Positions 1 to 10,600 of a stretch of 64,000 nucleotides of DNA are shown here, one piece after another. Position 1 is the stretch's first letter; each line of letters opens with the position of its first letter. Source of the stretch: Agarophyton chilense (lineage: Eukaryota; Rhodophyta; Florideophyceae; Gracilariales; Gracilariaceae); assembly GCA_030374765.1 (NCBI GenBank), contig JARGXX010000022.1:496001-560000 (forward strand), given 5' to 3'. The notes beneath the pieces are model-generated. The model had not been told where the DNA came from and made no database searches. It saw nothing but the letters and a program-made list of their open reading frames with translations. The position numbers were made by a program, and so were the translations under genes.

Positions 1-843
1 CTTCAATCCTCTGTAAGGTGAGGCTTTTTTTCTCATCAACCACAAAGACGTGTTCTTCTTCCGAGATCGGGACCTTCGATGACCATCATCACTGTCGTCG
101 TCATCTGACGTATCTGAATCATCAGAATCATCAGTGTTGGAACTGGAGCCCTCCGTACTTGACGATTCATCACTCGAATCACGTGCGGGCTTCCGCTTCT
201 TACGTCGTGACTTCGACTTCTTCGAACGAGCTTCCTTCAAAGGAGCTCCTTCCTCTTCCAGCACGACTGGTTTAGCAGCAGTCTGCGCGTGAGCTGCCGC
301 CTCCAGGCGTTCTAAAAGAGGGTTAGCTCGAGTGAGGACTTCCTCTACATCCACGGTTAAGCCGGGTAGCGCATCGGGCGTATTCCCGTACCTCTCCAGT
401 AGATGGTTTAAATCCTCACGTAGTGTTTTCACTGATGCAGAGACCTGCTTCCCATCGTCTTGAAGAACGAGTGCTTGATGCGCACTGCGTAATTGTTCGA
501 CATCAGCGATAAGAGCAGCGATCTGCGATTCCAACGCAACCATGCGCACACGCGAAGCGCTTGACTCAGACTTGAGACGACGCACTTCCCTGCGCAAATC
601 ATCCTCTTTTTGAGGTCCGACGACCTCAGGGTCAACTACTGCTTCTGTGGTGGGCGTGACTGCCGCTGCCACAGGGGCCGGTACATCCGAGAGATCTCGT
701 TCATCGTTCACCGAGCGTGAGCGCGACATCGCTTGACGATACAGCCGCTCTCCGGCTTCCACATATGAGGCGAGCCTCGGTTTCGGGGGTGGTCCCGCAG
801 GACTGGGGCGACCAGTACTCGACTGGCTTCGGGTCTTCGGCAT
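1..843 (-). CDS. Gag polyprotein N-terminal part, element A (truncated by window edge)
   Basis: Reading the minus strand from an ATG at 843 gives an uninterrupted frame of 281 codons that is still open at base 1. The product starts MPKTRSQSS, has a coiled-coil-like stretch rich in E, R, L and Q at about residues 75-150, then a very acidic serine/aspartate region with basic KKSKSRRKKRK clusters, a composition typical of gypsy Gag N-termini before the capsid domain. It aligns with the gag start of element E at 49364-49807 (shared ERDLSDVP-like and LPGLTVDVEEVLTR-like segments). The capsid part would lie to the left of the window. No zinc knuckle is visible in this portion. The start codon follows the primer-binding site by about 195 bp. 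Confidence 0.75.
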   Translation of the reverse strand, partial: MPKTRSQSSTGRPSPAGPPPKPRLASYVEAGERLYRQAMSRSRSVNDERDLSDVPAPVAAAVTPTTEAVVDPEVVGPQKEDDLRREVRRLKSESSASRVRMVALESQIAALIADVEQLRSAHQALVLQDDGKQVSASVKTLREDLNHLLERYGNTPDALPGLTVDVEEVLTRANPLLERLEAAAHAQTAAKPVVLEEEGAPLKEARSKKSKSRRKKRKPARDSSDESSSTEGSSSNTDDSDDSDTSDDDDSDDGHRRSRSRKKNTSLWLMRKKASPYRGLK

Positions 844-1038
844 CCTAGACCAAATCTGAGTCCAGGTGCGAACCAAATGGTGTCTTCGACTTCTCGACCA
901 CGTGTTCAACCACGATGAATTCTGCAATTGCCGGAGGTGGTTAGATTATCGATAACTGTAATGATTCCACTTCTTCCAAGTATCGATATCGATTCCACGT
1001 TCCAGGAACGAACTGTTCAGTGCAGCTGACCACAGTGG

Positions 1039-1056
1039 TTCTAAGTCGGGAGACCA
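1039..1056 (-). other. Primer-binding site of element A
   Basis: Minus-strand TGGTCTCCCGACTTAGAA, 2 nt inside the 5' LTR end. It is identical over 18 nt to the sites of elements D and E, and is the complement of a tRNA 3' end TCGGGAGA-CCA. Confidence 0.75.
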
Positions 1057-1058
1057 CT

Positions 1059-1725
1059 TGTAGTATCCGCTCTAACGGAGAGAGCAGGCACCTGCGACAG
1101 CGTTCGGACTGCCGATGGGTCGCTTGCGGCGAAGGAAAAGGGGTGGTAGAGCTGCAACACCAGCGAGCTGGAAGTGAGGTGTAAGGCCACTACTCGCCAG
1201 CGAGGGTGAACAGTGCAACTGTAAAACGTTGATGGAACGTAGGTACGACACGGCTCGTGAAGTGGTTGGGGGCTGACTATCTATTATAGCTCGTCCGGAT
1301 CTCCGGTTAAGGAATCCTAAGCGAGGAACAGAATAGTCATGATGCCCATGTTGTCTCCTTTACTTGGATTCGGCGCTCACCTCTGGTACACTATACACTG
1401 TGTGCTAGGGTGAGTGCCCAAATAAATATATAAGTAATACCCAGTGGTCACCCACTTAGCCAAACCACTGTATGGGTATGGTCCCTAATGGACGTCTAGC
1501 TACAAAAGGTAGTAAAACCTGCCACGTGGATCGCCACTACATGCGCCGTTGCAAGCCAGTCCACTCGTGATACCACGTGTTCCACCAATGTACCCTGCCT
1601 CCTGGCATCCTACGCGGTGTGCCGTTTCATATCACAAGTTTGATGACATCACTCACTTATGAGTTCCAACCGCGACTTCGCGAAAAAACATCCTATCGGA
1701 TTCCCCGACATAGTAGAATACTACA
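1059..1725 (-). repeat. 5' LTR of element A (667 bp)
   Basis: On the plus strand it starts TGTAGTATCC and ends GAATACTACA, giving matching terminal inverted repeats TGTAGTAT/ATACTACA with the TG...CA ends. Long stretches align with the two LTRs of element E (40198-40838 and 50023-50668), including the block around GTAGTATCCGCTCT and the shared CACGTGG segment. The inner side (position 1056 leftward) carries the primer-binding site, so this is the 5' LTR of a minus-strand element. Confidence 0.85.
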
Positions 1726-1764
1726 GTAATATGATGGATTTATTAATGTGCCAGCGTAATGCGT

Positions 1765-2003
1765 TGTTGGAAATTGTACATGACCAATCAGGTACACCTA
1801 CATATACTTCCTGACACTGAGGAAATTTCTGGTCCTCTGTTATGATATATTTTATATAGTCTATATAAGGAGAATTCTCTTCCCAGCTATTACGTTTTCC
1901 CCATTTCATTCACAAACAAGTAAACTGTCTTTACTTTTCATCAACATCGTTCAACAAATCAAAGATCATCTTTGACATCTGGACGCCATTCGCTGAATCA
2001 ACA
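1765..2003 (+). repeat. Left LTR of element B (approximate)
   Basis: Starts TGTTGG and aligns with the copy at 6993-7225 through the shared core around ACTTCCTGA, CAAGTAAACTG and TTTTTCATCAACATCGTT-like blocks. An internal TTCAACA at 1956 is an alternative end (then both copies are 192 bp), but similarity continues to GCTGAATCAACA at about 2003. Element A ends only 39 bp to the left, so the true left end may have been cut by that insertion. Confidence 0.65.
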
Positions 2004-2048
2004 ACAACAGTTATCACTGCTTGGGCGCAAGGTCTGTTTTCTGTCAAG

Positions 2049-2798
2049 ATGTCAACTTCGAAAAATCCTGTCGCATCTTCAGCAAAATTGTTCGCGCCGA
2101 TACAAGAACCGAGAATTACCGCATTCTCTCACAAGGCAATCCAAGATTTTTTGAACGAACGAGAAGTTAAAGAAGAAACTATTTCGGCCCAACCTGGGCT
2201 GAAGGCTGTTTCGTGGAAATCCTGCTTTCCAGCATCATTCCTACGTTCTCTCGTAACAGCTTGCATATTCGGAGTGGAAGTGTCAGACGTCTCAACGCTT
2301 TCCGATGCCAGCATTAAGGCGAATCTGACATCGCTATCCAGTACATCAAGATCCATTTCTTCTGATGGAGCTGCCGTTGGCGTCAAGAAAAACACTCGCC
2401 TCGATGCTACCGAACCTGACGCACGCATGCGTACTATGCTGCTTTCTGCTTCATACATAGAATTCTGCGAGGAACGAGGATGGAACTTTGTGAAAGAGGC
2501 CCCGAAAGTTGCAATCTCGCACATTATTTCGGTACTACAACCTCCTCAGCTGAAGTCAAGAATTCAAGATGCAATCAAAATGGAGGAGTCCCAACTAGAA
2601 GACAAGTGCTTCGAATTAATGGATTTTCTCGCAGAAAAATCGGTCACATACGAAGACGTACTACCGTTAAGGATATATGGGGCTTCAACTCGAGGCTCTG
2701 ATTCCAATCAAATCAAGGAAGAAAAAGATGTTCGCAAAATCTTTTTCCGTCAGTCGTCGACAAAGGATCGTAATCCGAATCTTCCTCTCTCTACCTAA
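2049..2798 (+). pseudogene. Gag-like ORF of element B
   Basis: A 249-codon open frame starting MSTSKNPVASS just downstream of the left LTR. It precedes protease, RT and integrase remnants, so by position it is the Gag or leader part of the polyprotein; I see no zinc knuckle and recognise no domain in the sequence itself. It ends at a TAA followed by an aspartic protease-like stretch, and the polyprotein was probably once continuous. Listed as a pseudogene because every downstream domain is disrupted. Confidence 0.5.
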
Positions 2799-2810
2799 AC
2801 AAGATTAAGT

Positions 2811-3213
2811 GAAAGAAACGCCAGTTTCACCTGTCGTATCGATTCTGATGCAGACATTATCGCAATATCTGACACTTTTGTCAATTTCTTGGGAGATCAA
2901 GGTGTCTTTCTACCAACCATAAGACAGAACAAGAAGAAAAAACCCACAGACGTTGACGGTCACGTGATCACTTCATCTGGCATCGTTGAGAAAAGCTCTC
3001 TTATTCAAACCATCGCTGGTACGTGTCGCCTTCGAAACATCAAAGCCCACATCATGCCAGATCAAGACAGCTTCGTTCGCTCCGGAACTGACTGTGCTGG
3101 AGAAATCATTCTTGGAAATCCGTTCTAAATCCAATCAGGATTGAATGTCAAGGACTTTGTTGCCAAGAAAATCGACAATCTCGCGTCGATCGACTGTGGA
3201 GATCCGAACGCTG
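2811..3213 (+). pseudogene. Aspartic protease region of element B
   Basis: Translation shows CRIDSDADIIAISDTFV, equivalent to the D-S/T-G active-site segment of retropepsin-like proteases in a divergent or damaged form (DSDAD), followed further on by an IILGNPF segment that matches the typical (I/L)(I/L)G-x-PF flap-side motif. A TAA at 3126 and a TGA at about 3217 interrupt it. The region is cut at 3213/3656 by a 442-bp LTR-like insertion; the flanking CGCTG/CACTG is an imperfect target duplication. Confidence 0.55.
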
Positions 3214-3655
3214 TGTGAAGGAGCAAAGATAATGGTTGAGCCTTGTAAGCCACCGGGGCCTGAGGTATCTTACTGACGACACGTGGACGGGCTGACCTCA
3301 GCTGGGCCCATTTAGATTATTATTTTATTTAGTGTAATAGATTAGCATTTACAGTACCAGGGAGCTCTCAGGGCCCCGCCATTGTTAATTACTTGGCTCG
3401 AGTGACGCTTCTCTTGCAGGGCAAAGTAGGCACCGTTAGGATACTAAATTACCCTCTTTGATACATTAGTTCCACCAATTGGTCTTCGAGCCGTCGTTTC
3501 CGTAGCTCCGACCTGTAGGACTACGCAGTTAACGCCAGCCTATTGCACCAAGTACTCTAGGAGTGTCGCCGTCAAGGATACGAACCATAGGACCAGCTCT
3601 ACCACGCTACCACCGGTTGAGACCAGGACGCTGACCCACAAGTCATTGCGTTACA
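3214..3655 (-). repeat. LTR-like repeat C1 (442 bp) inserted in element B
   Basis: Starts TGTGAAGGAGC and ends GCGTTACA. It is homologous along its full length to the inverted copy at 53052-53497. The flanks CGCTG and CACTG match at 4 of 5 positions, as for an old target-site duplication, and the insertion interrupts the protease region of element B. This fits a solo LTR. On the minus strand it contains a GGTTCGTATCC box (3576-3586), close to the tRNA B-box consensus, and an A-box-like stretch, so a Pol III-related origin is an alternative. Confidence 0.7.
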
Positions 3656-3758
3656 CACTGAATCAAGCTACTCCAAAGTTGGAAATTTGGGTTCGGGTAT
3701 TGTATTGAATCAGCTCGCTTAACCAACAGCAAAGCTATATGATCTTCGTGTTGGATCG

Positions 3759-4706
3759 ATGTTCACCAATGGTGACCTCCTTCTCAAAGATGGTGACGAC
3801 ATCGACTACAAAGATGTCGACATTGGAAGTCAAGATCAGTCGGAACTTGATGAAAAAATCACCGAAATGATTGATCTCTCTTCTAAAAAGCTTCCAAAAG
3901 AACTTTGTCCGGAGCTGAAGGACTTGGTTAAGGAATTCAATGACTGCTTCCTAACTCGTCTCGGAGCTGATTATCTTGTTGACGTAACTCCAATGGTCTT
4001 CGAATTTCTAGAAGGAGTATGCCCGATTAAAGTTCGTCAGAGAGCTTCTTCACCTCAGCAGACGGACTTCTTCAAGAAAAAGGCACAAGAACTCATCGAT
4101 GTCGGTTACATCTATCGTAACAACGCATCAAAGTGGGAATACTCTCCTCATGTTGTACTGAAAGAAGGATCTGAAGGCTTACGTTTTACCGTGGTCCTTC
4201 GTCCGATCAACGCCCAAACGGAGAACAATATCTGGCCAACGTCTCTTGCTGACCAAATGATTGCCAAACTCACCGATTCTAAGATTTTGTTAAACCTCGA
4301 TTTCATCAATGGATATCGACAATTCTCTCTTGCGAAGAAGTCGCAGGAATATCAATCCCTCCACACTCCGTTTCGTGTCTACACTCCGAAACGAGTTTTT
4401 CATGGATCAAAGAATTCATGTGCATATTTCCAATCTGCGATGGAATCGATTTTCGCACACTTGGCTATTTTCATTTATATCGACGATCTATGGGGCTATG
4501 CAAGTACCCCCGAAGAAGTATTCAAGAAATTCCGTAAACTCTTCGTCTTCTGCAGAGCCGGGGGGCTCAAGATGAACCTGAAGAAATGTATTCTGGTCGC
4601 TATCAATGGTCAATTCTGTGGTAAAATCATCAACAAGGATGGTGTTAGATTCCATCCAAGGCAATACGGAGCTTTAGTCAACATGCCTTCTTCTGTTACC
4701 TTTTAA
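3759..4706 (+). pseudogene. Reverse transcriptase of element B
   Basis: A 315-codon frame with recognisable RT motifs: RFTVVLRPINAQT (finger region), LNLDFINGYRQFSL (equivalent to the motif A segment LD...GY.Q), FHGSKNSCAYFQSAME (equivalent to the FGL.NAP..FQ segment), and the catalytic box FIYIDDLWGY at roughly residues 235-244. Only two aspartates of the YxDD box and one in motif A are required, and all three are still present. The frame ends at 4706 within the connection region, and RNase H continues in other frames. The preserved catalytic residues suggest slow or recent decay of this segment. Confidence 0.75.
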
Positions 4707-5324
4707 GCATTGATGGAACTCGTACATGGTGCAAATTGGATGCGATCAGCCATTCCCTATTTACCACGCTGATTTCTAAGCTTCATGCTTTGCTCGAAGT
4801 AAACTCCACGAAGTTCAACACTCGCAAGAAGAATCGCCTATCTAATCGCTCGATTTCGCAATGAAGAGATGTGCACCAAGCTGCTTTCATATCCCTAATT
4901 CAGGCGGTTAAGGACCAAGTGAGTTTGTCAACACCTGATCCGGTGAAACGTCTCTGTTTGTTTAGGGATGCTTCGTCCACCGATTGGTCGGGGGTTCTCA
5001 CTCAAGTAACGTTGTATGAACAAAACTCTGGAAAATAAGCGGCATTATCGTCTCATCATCCAGTCGCGTTTGTCTCTGGTGCATTCAAGAACGCATCATC
5101 TCTTTGGAAAACCCCCAGAAAAGAAATCTTATACTGCCATCGCCTCTTTCGTTCAATTATCGATCATATTCGTTGCATGCAAAGAATTCTCGCTTTTCAC
5201 AGATCACGAGAACATCTCGTTCATGCTGTCACCTATTCTCTTTAACGCAGACGTGGGTACACACATCATCAACAATGTACAACGTTGGGCTCTGCGCTTA
5301 TCTGAGTTCGAATTTACCATCTAA
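4707..5324 (+). pseudogene. RNase H region of element B (degenerate)
   Basis: Continues the pol polyprotein after the RT. The clearest signal is a segment FSLFTDHENISFML at about 5194-5235 followed by RWALRLSEFEFTI, matching the typical gypsy RNase H end (x-TDH-x-L/I ... RW-x-L-x-L-x-E-(F/Y)-x-F). A stop at 5325 separates it from the integrase zinc region. Earlier bases (4707-5015) are too damaged to read confidently. Confidence 0.6.
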
Positions 5325-5327
5325 CAT

Positions 5328-6890
5328 ATGCCTGGGGAACAAAATGTCTGGGAATTTATACTTACAAGATGGTCTGCTCCAGACAACTCAAAATTTCCTG
5401 CTCTTCGAATCAGTGCTCTTCAAGCTCCTGTAATGAAGATATATTATAATATTCTTGATATGTTGTCATTCGCACCTATTGATGCAAGTCAAGCTCGTGT
5501 TCCTCCAAGTGAAGAAGCACACGACAAGTACGGATACAAGGAAGATTACAACTCCATGACTACATGGAGAGATTCTAATGAAAAGCTATACATTCCACCG
5601 AACGATGAAGAATTGCAACTTCGTAGTTGTGTATCCGCTCATTGTAGAATGGATGGTCATCGTGGATATACTTCTACATCTGCCAAAATCAAAGAAAATG
5701 TTCGTTTGCTGACGCTAGACGCTGACGCCAAGTCTTTGGTAAAAAGCTGCCTTGTCTGCATACTATCGTCAAGTGGAAATAAGGTGCCTTATTTTCTTGG
5801 TCACCAAGTAAATGGCGAAAAAGTCAATGAACTTCTACATTTCGACATTCTCTAAATCGGTGAATCGACAAATACATTCTTATTCTCCAAGATGACTTCC
5901 CTTGATTTCTTTTCTTCAGGTCTTTCAAATCTACAAACGCTGAAACTACCGCTCAGGTTTTGCAGGAATAATTCACTACTTTCGTTTCTGTTCTACAATG
6001 GTTCTCCGATCAAATATCAAACTTCAAGAACGACATCATGGACATAATTGAGACGTCTCTTAGGGCAAAGCACCGCTTTTCTACTGCCTATGTACCCTGG
6101 TCAAATGGTACCGTTGAATCAATCTGCAAGCAAGTCCTTCCTGTCATGCGCGCTCTAAGTGTTGAACTTCAAATCCTTGAAATAAATTGGGCTGATTTTT
6201 CTAGCTATTCAGGATATTATTAACAACTCACCGTTATGAAGACTTCGCAATCAGGCACCAATCACGGTCCATACTAAGATGGAATCTGGAAATCCAATCA
6301 ACATCGCCTTGATCTCTATGATAATTCAAGAAGCAGGTTTAATCGATGAAGTCCAAACTCTGCAGAAGCAGAAAATCGCTGAAATGCTCAAATCATTGCA
6401 AAATATTTACAAGCATGACTTTGAGACAATATTTGATTCCAGAATTCAAGAATTCAATCCTTACAACTTCAAAACCACGTTCTTTCTTTCAATCCTTCTG
6501 TTAAAGACTATTCTATCTTTGCACAAACTTCAGGACCGCAAACAGAGATAGAAACAAACTGGATTGGTCTACACTCTGTAACAGAGTTTCTTTCTGATTT
6601 TACTGTGGAAATTGAACACCTGCTAACTGGAAAATATCAGATAGCTCATGTTTCTCGAATCAAAGTTAACGCTGAAAGTATTGTTAAAACTCCAGCCTCA
6701 CTTGAAAATTTCTCACACTTCTCTGACCGTACCTGGTAGGCTGTCTCCAAGATCCAAGATATTCGCTCATATGCTGGAAACGTCGAATTACTTGTCTTCT
6801 AGAAGGAACTAACATCACATAGAAATTCTTGGGAACCACTGGCAAATATGTTCGAGGATGTTCCATCCAAGGTTTGATCGTTTTACAATC
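5328..6890 (+). pseudogene. Integrase and C-terminal tail of element B
   Basis: The HHCC zinc region reads HCRMDGHRGYTST ... SCLVC (5640-5765), and the first catalytic aspartate lies in ELLHFDIL (about 5828-5852). A frameshift and stop follow. The catalytic glutamate appears in PWSNGTVESICKQV at about 6090-6140. Further on, a segment LHSVTEFLSDFTVEIEHLL at about 6570-6625 and an HVSRIKV end resemble the post-integrase domain. The middle catalytic aspartate was not found. Several stops make the region non-functional. Confidence 0.65.
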
Positions 6891-6992
6891 GTAGCAGCAG
6901 TTGAGCATTACAAAATCGAGCCGAGGTATCCGTTGGGCTCTAAGTATACATCAATCTAGGTTTTATATTCTAAAATTAATTCTAATTCACGT

Positions 6993-7225
6993 TGTTGAAA
7001 ATTTCATATCACCAATTACGTACAATCATATGTACTTCCTGAGATTAAGAAATTTTCTGCTTCTTTGTTATGGTATATTTTATAAATTTTATAAAGGGAG
7101 GATTCTTTTCCTAACTTTTACATTTTCCTTATTACATTCCCAACCAAGTAAACTGCCTTAATTTTTCATCAACATCGTTCAACATCTCAACAATCATCTT
7201 TTGGACTACGGTGGCTGAATCAACA
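6993..7225 (+). repeat. Right LTR of element B (approximate)
   Basis: Starts TGTTGAAAAT and shares with the left copy the blocks TACTTCCTGA, GGTATATTTTATA-like, CAAGTAAACTGCC and ATCAACATCGTTCAACA. The two copies are visibly diverged, which fits the decayed coding region. If the inner TTCAACA (7184) is the end, both LTRs are 192 bp. Confidence 0.65.
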
Positions 7226-8340
7226 CAACATGTGGGCCTGGACGATAGAATGTTTGTAAATGAAAACTGTACGGTGCTCTTCTACTAATATGCATAAACT
7301 CAAATGTCATGGTTTGTGTGGGCGCCATCACGGGACTGTGACGCAGGGGGCTAAAGTTAAAGCGAATAAAGGAATGAACACGTGCGTCTAGTAGACTCAA
7401 AAGCCCCAAAAGATGAAAGCGGCCAAGAAAGAACAAAGGCCAAAGCAGAAAACAGAAGAGTGTGGGGACCAAAAGGACTCAACCCAACACTAATGAAAAA
7501 TGAAAACAAAGAGAGAACACAGGCTCAATCTCTTGTAGAACTCCGACGACTTCTTAAAACTTCTTCAAACGACGCGCAACCCGAGACTTATGTCAAGGGC
7601 TACTAAGTGTCAGACAATCGGCTTCCGGTAAGACACTCCGAATGTGAGACTATTTCTGCAGCCTATGTACTTCTGCACCAACCAGAAGCACGCGTATACA
7701 ATCCCTACAAGGCTTCCTAAGGAGAGCTAATGACAGCGAGATATGCCTTCACTCATACACCCAAGCTGGCCTTTTACGGAAAAGGTTACACGGCACGTCG
7801 CCTGCGGACAGAATCCCGTCCAGCACAACCGTCCGGAAACCACCAGGTCTTTCGACCGTCACTGTTATCCGAGCAAAAGCTCCAGTGGGGGCTCACAGCC
7901 AACAGAAGCGCCGTTGGTACACGCTGCCCGTCTCCCGTCCACGTCTAATGGCGCTTCAACCGGTCTTAGCGACGGTAGTGCCCCACCCCAATACGCGCTA
8001 GCGTTGCGCGCTTTGATGATTGACGATTAAAGTTGAATAGGTTGAAAGAATGATTGCGAGATGTGGGGGGGGGGGCTTGAAGTGTTTGTCGATGGCTTCC
8101 GGTGAGTCGAGACCGAAGTCGGCGACTCTTGACCTCCTTTTATAGAGTTTTGAAGCATTCAGAACTACTCAGAAACTAATTTCTACTCTATGTGCTTCTA
8201 GGTTACTCCATTGGCTTCTTAAAGCCGTTGGAGCAGCACACTAACCAATCACGTTGCGCCAAATATGCCCAGCGTGGCGAAAATGAGACCGTGACGTCAG
8301 CTACAGTAATGACGCTGATGTTCTAGCCGCGTCTGGCACA
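7226..8340. other. Intergenic stretch without a recognised gene
   Basis: Between element B and the CDC50 promoter I see only short open frames on both strands (longest about 95 codons) with no recognisable domain. It contains an uninterrupted run of 11 G at 8065-8075. Nothing supports a gene or RNA here. Confidence 0.5.
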
Positions 8341-8978
8341 CTCTACACGTGTGTGCCAGCAGTGCAGAACTTTCTACACATTCCGCGACCCACAGTTTGG
8401 ACTGAGAAATCTCGTATTGTGCGTGTCAGTCGGGTATACGAGATTTACTAGGAGAATTGATTTAGGTGTATTCTCTCATCTGCTTGAAATTGTGCCCCGA
8501 AAAAGCGCATATGCGAGTTGTACTCTTGTGAAAGTGTGTACGTTTCCATTAGAAACACGTGTGGCACGCAAAGCACGTCACCCACGGACGACACGCCACA
8601 CACGGACGACACGCCACACACGAGCAGTGGTAGCAACAGCATGGGCGACGGACACAGACCAAAGCGCAGTGCGGCAGAGCGGCAGAGCGGCAGAGCGGCA
8701 GAGCGGCACGCGTCACCCCTGCTGTCCTCACGTACGTAAACAGGCGACGCCCTTTGGCGCCATATCGACCGCGTGCGCACGCCCCCCGCCCGCCACCTGC
8801 CCCCGCCACCCGCGCAGCCGTCCGTCCGCGCGCACGCGTCAGTCAATCGCGTCTGTCCGCGCGCGTGCGCTTCGTGTGCCTGCTGCTCGGCATGCGCTTG
8901 CCGCGTCTCAGACGTCCCGCCCGCCCGCGTGCCGCGGAGGACGACGACGATTGGGGAACTAGTTCGCCGGCTGCTATC
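8341..8978 (+). promoter_or_regulatory. Upstream region of the CDC50-like gene with G-box motifs
   Basis: Contains CACGTG cores at about 8347 (TACACGTGTG) and 8557 (ACACGTGTGGC), then two tandem copies of a 14-bp unit around CACGGACGACACGC (8582-8612) and four short copies of a GGCAGAGC unit at about 8670-8703. The region becomes C-rich just before the ATG at 8979. Promoter function is inferred from position; the motifs are seen directly. Confidence 0.45.
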
Positions 8979-10064
8979 ATGGACCACCGCGTTGTGCCGC
9001 CTGTTGTGCCTCCTGAGGGGTCGTCTCCGCCTTTGCCTTCGCGCCGCCGTCGTTTTTCCGCCGCTGTCGCCACTTTGAAGCAGCAGGACCTTTCGTCTTA
9101 TACCTGTACCTTTTCGCCGCGCTGCGTCATCTCGGTTTACTTTTCTGTTGCCCTCATCTTCATCCCCATCGGCGCCGCTCTCGTCGCTGGTAATTCTACC
9201 ATTCGCTCCACTGGCACACAGGTGTATTCCACCCCTCCGCTATGTCGGTTAAGTTCTTCCGCAAATGACTTCTGCCTCATAAAGTTTCCCGTGCAGCGCA
9301 CCATTCGAGCGCCCTCGTACCTCTACTACTCGCTCACCAACTTTTATCAGAATGCGCGCAAGTACGCAAAGTCGCGCTCCGACGTCATCAACATGGGCAT
9401 GATACCCTCGGCCCCTATCGATGTTTCCACCTGCGAGCCCTGGTTGTACAGGCCCGGTACCACTGAAGGCAGCCGCGGCTTCAACGTCACCGAATTTCGC
9501 TACCCATGCGGTCTCACCGCCTTTTCCACCTTCAACGACACCTTTGAGTTGTGCCGCGACGAAAAGTGCCAAAATCCCATAGAGCTCAGAAAGAAAGGCA
9601 TTTCGTGGTGGACAGACATGCAGCACAAGTTTCGTCCCAACACGGAAAGCTCGCTCTTCACCGAGAAACTTGACCGAAACTCTGCCGCGGTTGCCACCTC
9701 GGCCAACGACCTCCTGCAGGACGAGGATTTCATCGTATGGATGCGGCTCTCCGCCTTTCGAGACTTTGACAAACTGTATCGTATCATTGATGAGGACATT
9801 CCGCCCGGAGACTACTACATGAAAATCAAGAATTCTTTCCCAGTTCAATCCTTCGAAGGCACCAAGGCATTCAAGATAACCACCGTCAAATGGTTTGGCG
9901 GACGAAACCCCTTTCTAGGCGCCGCGTATCTTGTGGTGGGCATAGCCGCGCTCTGTATTGCATCTTTGTTACTTGCGTCGCATATATACTCTCCGCAGTC
10001 GTCCAGAGCCATGGATCCGGCCATATGGATGCGCGACCATCTCGACAAGCTTAACATGGAGTAA
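8979..10064 (+). CDS. CDC50/LEM3-family protein, beta subunit of P4-ATPase lipid flippases
   Basis: CDC50 proteins pair with P4-ATPases, are needed for their exit from the ER, and take part in moving phospholipids to the cytosolic leaflet. The 361-residue product has the usual size and layout: a short cytosolic N-terminus ending in the family signature TLKQQDLSSY, a first membrane helix (ISVYFSVALIFIPIGAALVAG), a large lumenal domain, and a second helix near the C-terminus (YLVVGIAALCIASLLLASHI). Family motifs visible in order are YLYYSLTNFYQNARKY with SRSD, CEPW, PCGLTAFSTFNDTF, KKGISWWTD..HKF, FIVWMRLSAFRDFDKLYR, FEGTKAF and GGRNPFLGAAY. Cysteines for the lumenal disulfides are present. The ATG at 8979 is chosen because in-frame upstream ATGs (8754, 8892) would add only low-complexity sequence. 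No intron is seen. A 3' neighbour (ASH2-like) is convergent. Confidence 0.93.
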   Translation: MDHRVVPPVVPPEGSSPPLPSRRRRFSAAVATLKQQDLSSYTCTFSPRCVISVYFSVALIFIPIGAALVAGNSTIRSTGTQVYSTPPLCRLSSSANDFCLIKFPVQRTIRAPSYLYYSLTNFYQNARKYAKSRSDVINMGMIPSAPIDVSTCEPWLYRPGTTEGSRGFNVTEFRYPCGLTAFSTFNDTFELCRDEKCQNPIELRKKGISWWTDMQHKFRPNTESSLFTEKLDRNSAAVATSANDLLQDEDFIVWMRLSAFRDFDKLYRIIDEDIPPGDYYMKIKNSFPVQSFEGTKAFKITTVKWFGGRNPFLGAAYLVVGIAALCIASLLLASHIYSPQSSRAMDPAIWMRDHLDKLNME

Positions 10065-10600
10065 CTGTACAAAATAGTTTGCCTTTCTTCTCAATTTCTA
10101 CTTCCTCTCATCCTAAATGTTACGTCCCCCCATCCCTGCAGCAAACGATAGAGATTAACTTCAGCAGAACCCCCCGTACACTAGTACCCTTCTTTTCTGT
10201 AAATGTTCTTCATCGCACTGCGCTTGGCCTCCTTTCTCCATCCTTCTGTGATTCACCGCTGTGCAACACCCACGATACATCGTCGTGTGTGCGTCATGAA
10301 CCGGTAGCCGCCACAGTCTTGCATGCGACAATCGTGGCATGCTTTTACAACTTTCATGAGGTACGTTACGAGGCGTACCGTTTTATATACGCCAAATACA
10401 CTGCGATGCCGCCTTCTCGGCCTCTGTCAATCACAAACAACGTCGACATGGTTCTGAAAAACACGACGAAGATATCCTTTAGTCAAAAGTTATATTTTAA
10501 AGTCAACGCACTGCTACAACCTGAAGGTATCAGGGGTTGGTGCCACTGTTCACAATAGCTTTGGCAAGCCTTGTATTTGATTCTGTCGTTTTTTCGTACT
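10065..10600. other. Convergent 3' intergenic region
   Basis: Lies between the stop of the CDC50-like gene and the stop of the ASH2-like gene on the opposite strand. Open frames here are short and show no domain. It most likely holds the two 3' untranslated regions. Confidence 0.5.

Larger units (their letters stand above)
1..1725 (-). mobile_element. Element A: 5' end of a Ty3/gypsy chromovirus-type LTR retrotransposon (partial)
   Basis: A minus-strand element whose 5' LTR (1059-1725), primer-binding site and gag N-terminus are inside the window; the rest lies beyond the left edge. Both LTR and gag are clearly related to element E at 40-50 kb, so these are two members of one family. The gag frame is open for all 281 visible codons, unlike the decayed gag of E, so this copy may be younger and more intact. 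Confidence 0.85.
1765..7225 (+). mobile_element. Element B: decayed Ty3/gypsy retrotransposon
   Basis: A plus-strand element bounded by short related repeats at about 1765-2003 and 6993-7225, with gag-like, protease, RT, RNase H and integrase remnants in the canonical gypsy order. Many stops and frameshifts make it inactive. A second repeat (3214-3655) sits between protease and RT. The integrase segment around a conserved NGTVE motif and the YIDDL-type RT box resemble the gypsy group known from oomycetes and other protists rather than the chromodomain type of elements A, D, E and H; that grouping is from memory of the families and should be tested by phylogeny. No clear target duplication or polypurine tract was found, so the ends are approximate. 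Confidence 0.75.

Noticed and set aside
8351..8962. 203-codon ORF upstream of the CDC50 gene
   Set aside because: R/T/H repeats arise from a GC-rich tandem-repeat leader; no domain, overlaps several equally long frames.
9249..9848. 199-codon minus-strand ORF inside CDC50
   Set aside because: Shadow of the conserved CDC50 coding frame; no domain.
10079..10558. 159-codon plus-strand ORF after CDC50
   Set aside because: No recognisable domain and placed where the 3' untranslated region should be.
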